Positions 40,071-45,775 of a stretch of 45,775 nt of DNA are shown here, piece by piece. Position 1 is the first letter of the stretch; every line of letters starts with the position of its first letter. Source of the DNA: a virus. The stretch covers positions 1 to 45,775 of IMG/VR virus record IMGVR_UViG_3300047497_000289; one strand, 5' to 3'. A program made the translations under genes and the position numbers. A model generated the notes under the pieces. It had not been told where the DNA came from. It did not search any database and worked only from the letters and a program-made list of their open reading frames with translations.

Positions 40071-42361
40071 TGGACTTGACGCAACTGTCCGACGACGATT
40101 TGAAGGCGCTGCAGAAAGGCGATCTGTCGTCAGTATCGAGCGCGGGCCTGCGAATCATCAGCGGCGCGAAAGCGGTGCGCTCGTTCGATTCTGACGGCAA
40201 AGGCGGCTTGGTGCCGACAGGATCGCCGGCAGCGGCGGATTTGCGCAACCCCACCAACGGCATGTCGGGCTTCGATGAGTTCGCGGCCGGCATGGGCAAG
40301 GCGCCCGTTGACCTGGCGCGCGGTGCCGGGCAGCTCGTCGGGCTCGAATCGCGCAAGGATGTTGCTGATTCGCGCGCGCAGGATGCGCCGTTGATGGATA
40401 GCCGTGCGGCGTGGTGGGGAAACCTCATCGGCAACATTGCCACCATGGTCCCGGCTGCATTCATCCCCGGCGCCAATACGATGGCCGGCGCGGGTGCGAT
40501 AGGTGCGGCAAGCGGATTGCTCGCGCCCTCGACCAGCACGGGCGAGACGCTCGCCAATACCGGCATTGGAGCCGCGGCGGGGCCTGCGGGTCTGCTCGTC
40601 GGCCGCGGTGCCGTCGCGGCCGGGAAGGTGCTCAAGGCCGCGTTTATTGATCCCTTCACGAAATCGGGACAGCAGGCCATTGCGGCTCGCGCGCTTCAGT
40701 CTTTCGCCGGCAGTCCGCAGGAAGCCGCGGCGGCGGCCTCGCGCCTCGACAGTCCGCCCTCGATGCTGCCGGGGACTACGGCGACGACGGCCGAGCTTGC
40801 GAACAATGCCGGGCTCGCTCAGCTTGAGCGGACCTTGCGCAACAATCCCGAGTATATGCAGCAGTTCGCTGCACGCGACCAGGGGAACCGCGGCGCGATG
40901 CTTGGTGCGCTACAGGACATCGCCGGCACGCCCGAGCAGCGGGCCGCTGCAGAGGCTCAACGCTCGACCGTTACGGCTCCGCTGTATAAGGCGGCCGACA
41001 ATGCCTCGATCACGGTCGATGACAGCCTGAAAGGTCTGCTCGGTCGGCCGTCGATGCAAAAGGCGCTCACGCGCGCGCAGCAGCTCGCCGCGGAGAGGGG
41101 CGACGGGCCGTTGATCCTGCCGGAAATCGACCCCGCAGAGCTCGTGCCTAAGCCCAACCTCGAGACCGTGGCGCCGGCAAAGACCGGCGTACCCGATGCG
41201 ACGTCCGATTCGATCTTGCAGTACCTCGCCAAGCACAAGGTCGGCCTGTCGTCGGGCGAGTCGGCGGCGCAAGGTGTCGACCCCGCGGCGTTTCGCGACA
41301 TGGTCGACGGTGTGCCCAAAAACTTGCGGGTGTTTCGCAAAGGCGGCATGGACTTTGACCAGGCCGCCGAGCACCTCGCAGAGCAGGGCTACCCGGTCAC
41401 GGACCCGGAAGGCAACTATTCGCCTAATGAGCTGCTCCAGCGCATCACCGATGAGCTGGGCGGCCAGCCGTCCTATAGCGTGCAGAACACGCGCAACGTG
41501 GCGAAGTTCTCCAACGAGCGGCAGACGGACGCCTATCAGCAGGCGCTCGATGAAGCGCTGACCCAGCCCAAGACGCCGTCGACCATTCCCGGTAAGGGCG
41601 TGCAGTACCTGAAAATGAGCCTTAACGATCTGCTCGACACGGGGCAGCAAAAGGGCATGGGCGCTCACGAGCTGGGCGCGGTCAAGAGCACCGCGGCGAA
41701 CCTGCGCCAGTGGATTGGTGCGAATCATCCGCCCCTCGCGGCGGCCGACAGTGCATTCGATCAGCTCTCTCAGCCGATCAACCGCATGGACGTCGGGCAG
41801 AAGCTCTTAGATGCAGCGTCGCCCGCTCTCAACGATTTCGGAACCGACAAATTCAACGGCGCGGCATTCGCCAATACGGCATTACGCCAAGGGTCGCGGA
41901 TAGCCTCGCAGGTGACGGGCAATCCAAATGCGACGATAGACAGCGTCTTGCAGCCTCACGAGCTGGACGCGATCCGCAAGGTAGCCGAGCAGTTCGCGCG
42001 CACCTCGAATGCGCAGAACCTGGGCCGCGCGGCGGGCTCGAACACGGGCCAAAACTTGGTCAGTCAAAACGTGCTGTCCCAATTCCTGGGGCCGCTCGGC
42101 CTGCCGCAAAGCACTATCGGTCGCATGGCGGGAAGCACGGCCTACAGCACGCTCGGCAAGTTCGGCGGCAAGACGATCTACGCCGCGGCAGAGCCTGACG
42201 TGATGGGTGTCCTCACGCGCGCCGGCCTTGATCCCAAATTGGCGGCAGGCTTGCTGCGTCAGTCGCTCGCAAAGCCGGGCGCGACGGTGCCGCAGCTCCG
42301 TTCGCTGACTCCGCTCCTGCAGGGAATCCGCGCGGCGCGGTCAGCTAATTCGGCGCAGTAG
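40070..42361 (+). CDS. Large putative ejection protein
   Basis: The 763-residue protein starts with DLTQLSDDDLKALQKGDLSS, a pattern frequent at the N-terminus of phage internal proteins. The segment 115-185 (WWGNLIGNIATMVPAAFIPG and Ala/Gly repeats) is hydrophobic and could insert into membranes. The rest is helical and charged. Together with the 562-residue protein it probably forms the DNA-ejection set. A minus-strand microprotein overlaps its last codons. Confidence 0.7.
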   Translation: MDLTQLSDDDLKALQKGDLSSVSSAGLRIISGAKAVRSFDSDGKGGLVPTGSPAAADLRNPTNGMSGFDEFAAGMGKAPVDLARGAGQLVGLESRKDVADSRAQDAPLMDSRAAWWGNLIGNIATMVPAAFIPGANTMAGAGAIGAASGLLAPSTSTGETLANTGIGAAAGPAGLLVGRGAVAAGKVLKAAFIDPFTKSGQQAIAARALQSFAGSPQEAAAAASRLDSPPSMLPGTTATTAELANNAGLAQLERTLRNNPEYMQQFAARDQGNRGAMLGALQDIAGTPEQRAAAEAQRSTVTAPLYKAADNASITVDDSLKGLLGRPSMQKALTRAQQLAAERGDGPLILPEIDPAELVPKPNLETVAPAKTGVPDATSDSILQYLAKHKVGLSSGESAAQGVDPAAFRDMVDGVPKNLRVFRKGGMDFDQAAEHLAEQGYPVTDPEGNYSPNELLQRITDELGGQPSYSVQNTRNVAKFSNERQTDAYQQALDEALTQPKTPSTIPGKGVQYLKMSLNDLLDTGQQKGMGAHELGAVKSTAANLRQWIGANHPPLAAADSAFDQLSQPINRMDVGQKLLDAASPALNDFGTDKFNGAAFANTALRQGSRIASQVTGNPNATIDSVLQPHELDAIRKVAEQFARTSNAQNLGRAAGSNTGQNLVSQNVLSQFLGPLGLPQSTIGRMAGSTAYSTLGKFGGKTIYAAAEPDVMGVLTRAGLDPKLAAGLLRQSLAKPGATVPQLRSLTPLLQGIRAARSANSAQ

Positions 42362-42481
42362 GAGGCGTTTGAGCTTGCTGTCCTTCATCCATCGCGCGAC
42401 GGCGATGCGGCCGCATGCGGCTATGAAAAAGAACGGGACCGCTATCAACGGTTTTAGAGCAATCGCAGCTAACCAGGACAT
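42341..42481 (-). CDS. Minus-strand 46-residue membrane microprotein
   Basis: The frame from 42479-42481 encodes MSWLAAIALKPLIAVPFFFI, then AACGRIAVARWMKDSKLKRL, one hydrophobic helix with a basic tail. GAGGG stands nine bases before the ATG, a strong ribosome site. I know very similar short proteins from other phages. It lies antisense in a gap between two late genes and overlaps the 3' end of the ejection gene by 21 bases. Its orientation suggests separate regulation, perhaps from within the lysogen. Confidence 0.72.
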   Translation of the reverse strand: MSWLAAIALKPLIAVPFFFIAACGRIAVARWMKDSKLKRLLLRRIS

Positions 42482-42484
42482 ATT

Positions 42485-44215
42485 GTGACCCTCGCTTCTA
42501 GTTCTACTGTCGTTAAGCGTCAACCGCCATTGCTGCCGGCGACGATGCCCACCACACAAGCGGGCTGGTCACAATTCGTAACCTCAATGCAGGAGTGGTA
42601 TCAGTCCCTGCAATCCGCGCAGTCTGCCCCGAACGTGCTCCCGGCGCAATATTCGGTCGTTTCCACCCTGAGCGGCTTGCCGGCGTTCACGACCAGCAAT
42701 TGCACCGTGACGGCCGATACCGCCGAGAAGCTCTACGCGGCCGATTCTTTCAAAGTTGTTGCAACGGCGCCGGCCGCTACGGTGCAGTTCACCGGCTACC
42801 CCATCCCGATTCAAGCCAATCAACGATGGTATTGCGCATTCCAGGTCTACGGGACGGCTTTTACAGGGACGCTCTCGGTAAAGACCTCGGGCGGTACGGT
42901 TGTCTCGCAAACCGTCGCAGGCTCGACGGGCGCGGCCGGCTGGTCTCTGGTGTGGGCGCTTGTCGATCTCACGGCCTGCGGCGATTCTATGGCGACGTGG
43001 GAGATTACGTTCCCTGAGCCGGGAACGTTTTGGCTCGACGGCCTGCAAATGTCGCCGAGCGGGACGCCATTCCTCGGCGCTCCTCCCTTCGTCGTCGGCA
43101 CGGGCGGCGGTGCATTGCCGACTGGCGGTATCCCCGGATCAAGCATCGCGCCTGGCTCGATCACGGGCGGCACGGGCGGTGAAATCGCTGCGGTGACGGT
43201 GACCAACGTCAACATAGCGCCGGTCACGATCACGGCCGTCCAGATTGCGCCGGTAGCGATCACCTCGGTTCAGATCGCGCCGCTCACCATCACGGCCGCG
43301 CAGATCGCCGACAACGTCATCACCTCGGGCCAGATCGCAGAGAACACGATTCTTGCCGGCAACATCGCGGCCAATACGATCACGGCCGGGCAGATCGCGG
43401 CCAACACCATCACGGCGGCGCAAATCGCGAGTGAGACCATCCTCGCGGATAACATCCACGCCAATACCCTCACCTCGGGGCAGATTGAGGCGGGCTCGAT
43501 CCTGGGCAGCAGCATTGCCGCGTTGACCATCACCGGGTCGAACATTGCGGCGAACTCGATCACGGCGCTCAACATCGCCGCCAATGCCATCGAGACGGAC
43601 AACATCCAGTCCGGCGCGGTGACGGCGCTGCAGATTGCGGCGAACACGATCACGGCGCTCCAAATCGCGGCCAACACCATAGGTGCGGGTCAGTTGAACG
43701 TCACGAGCCTGTCGGCGATCTCCGCGAACCTGGGGACCGTCAACGAAGGCACCGTTATATTCAACAACGGCACCTATATGCGCGTGATGGGTATCGGCTT
43801 CGGCGTATCGAGCAACCTGCTCGATTGGTACGGGCCGACGCAAGCGAGCATCAGCACTTGCAGCGAAACCAACGCAATTTTTTATCAGGACACGAGCGGC
43901 AACAGCTACCACGGTGGCTTTGTCAATTTTCAGTCCGGCTCGAACAGCAACGGCGTCTACATCAAGTTTCCGGCCGATGCGTCGGGACGCGTGTACATCC
44001 TGCAGTTCGGCATCAGCTCGGCGACGGGCACCGATCCTAATACAGTCTTTTACCCTATCGCTTTTCCAAATGTCGTTGTGAGCGTCGTCGCCAATCCCGT
44101 ACACGCGGGGGGCGGTGGCATCCCGGCCAGCACGCTCAACGGTGACCCGAACCTTGGCGGCTTCGAGGTTTACACGGGCGGCTTTGGAATCTCATGGATA
44201 GCTTTTGGATACTAA
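42485..44215 (+). CDS. Tail fibre with tandem repeat shaft
   Basis: The 576-residue protein starts at GTG (AGGA upstream). Residues 1-200 are a beta domain with a carbohydrate-module look (FTGYPIPIQANQRWYCAFQV). About 235-405 is a shaft of some 17 ten-residue units of the form IAANTITAGQ, a trimeric beta structure by analogy with other fibres. The C-terminus (NTVFYPIAFPNVVVSVVANP, then GGFGISWIAFGY) matches the knob of many phage fibres and should contact the receptor. Confidence 0.85.
   Translation: MTLASSSTVVKRQPPLLPATMPTTQAGWSQFVTSMQEWYQSLQSAQSAPNVLPAQYSVVSTLSGLPAFTTSNCTVTADTAEKLYAADSFKVVATAPAATVQFTGYPIPIQANQRWYCAFQVYGTAFTGTLSVKTSGGTVVSQTVAGSTGAAGWSLVWALVDLTACGDSMATWEITFPEPGTFWLDGLQMSPSGTPFLGAPPFVVGTGGGALPTGGIPGSSIAPGSITGGTGGEIAAVTVTNVNIAPVTITAVQIAPVAITSVQIAPLTITAAQIADNVITSGQIAENTILAGNIAANTITAGQIAANTITAAQIASETILADNIHANTLTSGQIEAGSILGSSIAALTITGSNIAANSITALNIAANAIETDNIQSGAVTALQIAANTITALQIAANTIGAGQLNVTSLSAISANLGTVNEGTVIFNNGTYMRVMGIGFGVSSNLLDWYGPTQASISTCSETNAIFYQDTSGNSYHGGFVNFQSGSNSNGVYIKFPADASGRVYILQFGISSATGTDPNTVFYPIAFPNVVVSVVANPVHAGGGGIPASTLNGDPNLGGFEVYTGGFGISWIAFGY
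43195..43690 (+). repeat. Tandem 30-base repeats encoding the fibre shaft
   Basis: About 17 imperfect units, each 30 bases, encode the pattern I-A-x-N-T-I-T-A-x-Q. Phrases such as CAGATCGCGG and ACCATCACGG return throughout. Unit gain or loss keeps the frame. Confidence 0.85.
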
Positions 44216-44217
44216 CT

Positions 44218-44397
44218 ATGAGCAACCAAATGGATAACGGCGACCGAAGCCTAATGGGATATTTTTTCGGGCTTCTCGCCTCTTGGCTAACGTGGGTTAT
44301 GGGACACCTAGTAGAAATAAATCAGTTCTTGCAATTCATCGTTTTATGCCTCGGCATCGTCACTGGCGTGCTGGCAATCAGGAGGGCCTCGAAATGA
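44218..44397 (+). CDS. Putative holin-like small membrane protein
   Basis: The 59-residue protein has two hydrophobic stretches (MGYFFGLLASWLTWVMGHLV and FLQFIVLCLGIVTGVLAI) and a charged end, the usual form of a small holin or antiholin. It shares ATGA with the endolysin gene. The role is inferred from topology and place. Confidence 0.68.
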   Translation: MSNQMDNGDRSLMGYFFGLLASWLTWVMGHLVEINQFLQFIVLCLGIVTGVLAIRRASK

Positions 44398-44738
44398 CAC
44401 TACACGAAGCGCAAGCGCTGCACGTAAAGCTGGTGGCGTCGCTTATTAAATTCGCCTACAACAGCGGCTATGAACTCACCTGGGGCGAAGCGTATCGCAC
44501 GCCGCAACAGGCGCAGTGGGACGCGGCGCATCACACGGGCATCGTCGACAGCGTGCACTGTGACCGGCTCGCTGTCGATCTGCAATTGTTCAAAGACGGC
44601 GTCTACCTCACCGATCCCGAGGAATACAAATTCCTCGCGGAGTACTGGGTGTCGCTCGATCCGAGCTGCCGCGCTGGCTATTTCTTCACCACGAAGGATG
44701 CCGACCATTTTTCGATCACCTGGCAAGGAAGGAGTTGA
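44394..44738 (+). CDS. Endolysin, M15-type peptidase
   Basis: The 114-residue protein is a small zinc peptidase of the M15 (L-Ala-D-Glu / D-Ala-D-Ala) type. It has GEAYRTPQQA (31-40), zinc ligands H55 and D62 in SVHCDRLAVDL, and H105 in DADHF, the family order H-x6-D...H. It would cut peptidoglycan at the end of infection. No cell-wall-binding domain or signal peptide is present, so a holin must release it; holin-like genes flank it. Confidence 0.92.
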   Translation: MTLHEAQALHVKLVASLIKFAYNSGYELTWGEAYRTPQQAQWDAAHHTGIVDSVHCDRLAVDLQLFKDGVYLTDPEEYKFLAEYWVSLDPSCRAGYFFTTKDADHFSITWQGRS

Positions 44739-44739
44739 T

Positions 44740-45042
44740 ATGTCCACGGGTATTTTGCGTCTCATGCTCCAGGTCGCGGCCGTCCATCGGCTGATCGACG
44801 ACCAGGGCAACACCACGGCCGAGAATGTCACCATGTCGGCGGTCATCAAGGACGGCGGCGCCAATGGCGGATGGACGACGAGCACGCCTTCGGCTCACGT
44901 GCAATTCATCGTGAACAACCCGGCCGCCTTCGGTCAGTTTCGACCCAAGCAGATTTATAACGCCGACTTGTCGCTGACTCAGCCCGCAGCGCCTGCGCCG
45001 GCATTGCCTGCGGCTCCCGCGCCGGCCGCGGCGGCGTCGTGA
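44740..45042 (+). CDS. Small late protein with Pro/Ala tail
   Basis: The 100-residue protein has a beta-rich part (LRLMLQVAAVHRLIDDQGNT, HVQFIVNNPAAFGQF) and a tail of Pro and Ala from about residue 83. GGAG lies before the ATG. It sits in the lysis cassette; a spanin role is not supported because there is no membrane anchor or lipobox. Confidence 0.6.
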   Translation: MSTGILRLMLQVAAVHRLIDDQGNTTAENVTMSAVIKDGGANGGWTTSTPSAHVQFIVNNPAAFGQFRPKQIYNADLSLTQPAAPAPALPAAPAPAAAAS

Positions 45043-45254
45043 AGGTCGCGCTGCTCCTCGCTCGCGCGTACCTGCTCGGGCGGCTCAAGGAGGCGTCCAC
45101 CTGGCGCGGCATCATCCTATTCGCGACGGCCTACGGCGCGCACGTCAACGAGCAACAGGCCGTTGCGATCATCAGCCTCGGCGTCGGCTTCGCCGGCCTC
45201 GTGGGCGCCATGTTTCCCGATTCCCCAACCAACCCAAAGGAACTAAGCAAATGA
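45039..45254 (+). CDS. Putative phage holin
   Basis: The 71-residue protein starts at GTG (GTGA overlap). The order KEASTWRGIILFATAYGAHV, NEQQAVAIISLGVGFAGLVG and a final FPDSP is a well-known pattern of small phage holin-like proteins with two membrane helices. It would form inner-membrane holes for the endolysin two genes upstream. Confidence 0.75.
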   Translation: MKVALLLARAYLLGRLKEASTWRGIILFATAYGAHVNEQQAVAIISLGVGFAGLVGAMFPDSPTNPKELSK

Positions 45255-45502
45255 ACATCGGCTCCGTATTTTCTGAAGTTGCTACTGCCGTCAAGAACGG
45301 CGAAACCGATCTCCTAGAGCAGGTCGCGGCCATGGCCACGAACATGGCAAAGAGCCCGAATAAGGTCGAGCTGATCGTACAGGGCGCCATCCTGCTCGAT
45401 ACCGTCGCAAAAGGGATCCCTGACCCGAAGGTCCAGATGGTGGCGCAGTTGGCTTCCGCTGTCCTCACGGAAGCGCAAGCGATCATTGCGCCGGCCAAGT
45501 AG
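45251..45502 (+). CDS. Small helical late protein
   Basis: The 83-residue protein is helical throughout (EVATAVKNGETDLLEQVAAM, then PKVQMVAQLASAVLTEAQAI) and has no membrane segment of convincing length. It overlaps the holin gene by four bases. Function is unknown. Confidence 0.65.
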   Translation: MNIGSVFSEVATAVKNGETDLLEQVAAMATNMAKSPNKVELIVQGAILLDTVAKGIPDPKVQMVAQLASAVLTEAQAIIAPAK

Positions 45503-45511
45503 GGGGCCGCA

Positions 45512-45775
45512 GTGAAGGGCTACCTGTTCAACATCGCCTTGGCGCTCGACATCCTCGGGAGCGCGATCCTGGGCGGGATGCCGGGCGAGACCATGAGCGG
45601 GCGAGCTGGCACCGCTCAGCGCGAGGGCGCACTCAGAGGGCGCATCCTCGCGCCCGTCATAAACTTCATCATGCGCGACCCGAATCACTGCCAGGAAGCC
45701 ATAGCCGGCGACATGCGGCGGGCCGCGGCGGTGATTTCGGACGACGAGAGAGGGGCGAGTAAGCCTACGGGGTAG
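45512..45775 (+). CDS. Small conserved-type late protein, ends at the window edge
   Basis: The GTG start gives 87 residues. It begins KGYLFNIALALDILGSAILG, then GMPGETMSGRAG, and has RDPNHCQEAI. I know this pattern (one hydrophobic helix, ETxSxRAG, and a C-terminal HC) from small proteins beside phage lysis genes. Its function is not established. The stop codon is the last three bases of the window. Confidence 0.7.
   Translation: MKGYLFNIALALDILGSAILGGMPGETMSGRAGTAQREGALRGRILAPVINFIMRDPNHCQEAIAGDMRRAAAVISDDERGASKPTG

Larger units (their letters stand above)
4294..45775. mobile_element. Temperate podovirus-type prophage, left end and body (right end outside window)
   Basis: The segment holds integrase, an excisionase-like gene, a repressor/Cro switch, replication, terminase, portal, scaffold, capsid, adaptor, tail and lysis genes in coherent order, with early genes leftward and late genes rightward. 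No stop or frameshift was seen in any core gene, so it looks intact as far as it is shown. No tail-tube, tape-measure or sheath gene is present, and the portal-adaptor-nozzle order points to a short-tailed phage. The left boundary is placed after tRNA-Lys. An alternative is near 4660 if the short replication-gene fragment belongs to an older island. Confidence 0.85.

Noticed and set aside
43195-43690. CRISPR-like array
   Set aside because: The repeats are contiguous, imperfect and in frame with a tail-fibre shaft, with no unique spacers.
44740-45042. Spanin (Rz/Rz1) gene in the lysis cassette
   Set aside because: No membrane anchor, lipobox or nested frame was seen; the Pro/Ala tail alone is not enough.

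Overview
The window looks like a GC-rich proteobacterial chromosome, probably gammaproteobacterial. That placement is an inference from class Ia nrdAB, CCA-encoding tRNA genes and codon use; no marker gene settles the species. About 4.3 kb of host DNA is followed by at least 41.5 kb of an apparently intact temperate podovirus-type prophage. The right end of the prophage (attR) lies beyond the window.

Host part (1-4293). nrdA and nrdB (class Ia ribonucleotide reductase) are read leftward from a promoter that starts directly at a cobalamin riboswitch (3616-3811). This suggests that the B12-independent reductase is switched off when B12 is available. A tRNA cluster, Arg(TCT)-His(GTG)-Lys(CTT), is read rightward from a divergent promoter. 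The tRNA-Lys gene is the likely prophage attachment site.

Phage left arm (4294-12768, leftward). The order is candidate integrase arm sites, a C-terminal fragment of a plasmid/phage replication ATPase, a tyrosine integrase and a DUF4224 excisionase-like gene. Then comes a chain of small genes joined by 4-5-base start/stop overlaps, a recombination set (Sak4-like ATPase, Gp157, SSB), an orphan adenine methylase bounded by a 15-bp inverted repeat, an HNH nuclease and small hypothetical genes. A 115-bp inverted repeat, 95% identical, brackets the integrase segment. The arm is driven from a promoter overlapped by two repressor operators (12803-12841).

Switch and right early region (13065-17199). 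A short CI-like repressor without a peptidase domain faces a Cro-like gene whose mRNA may be leaderless. Six operator-like sites of form CAAC-N5-GTTG mark three control regions. A replication protein, a VRR-NUC nuclease, small proteins and a Q-like antiterminator follow, ending at an intrinsic terminator.

Late region (17213-45775, rightward). It begins with host-interaction proteins: a 918-aa exported protein, a tail protein with a signal peptide and a 565-aa protein with the full set of GH5 glycosidase motifs. Terminase subunits follow (the large one apparently starts at CTG), then a small Acb2/Tad1-like candidate anti-CBASS protein, the portal, two more exported proteins, scaffold, major capsid, adaptor, a tail-nozzle-like protein, ejection-type proteins, a repeat-rich tail fibre and a lysis cassette with holin-like proteins and an M15 endolysin. 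There is no tape measure or tail-tube gene, which fits a short-tailed phage.

The points most worth following are the GH5 tailspike, the Acb2-like protein, the four Sec-signal proteins among virion genes, the inverted repeat around the integrase and the B12-controlled nrdAB.
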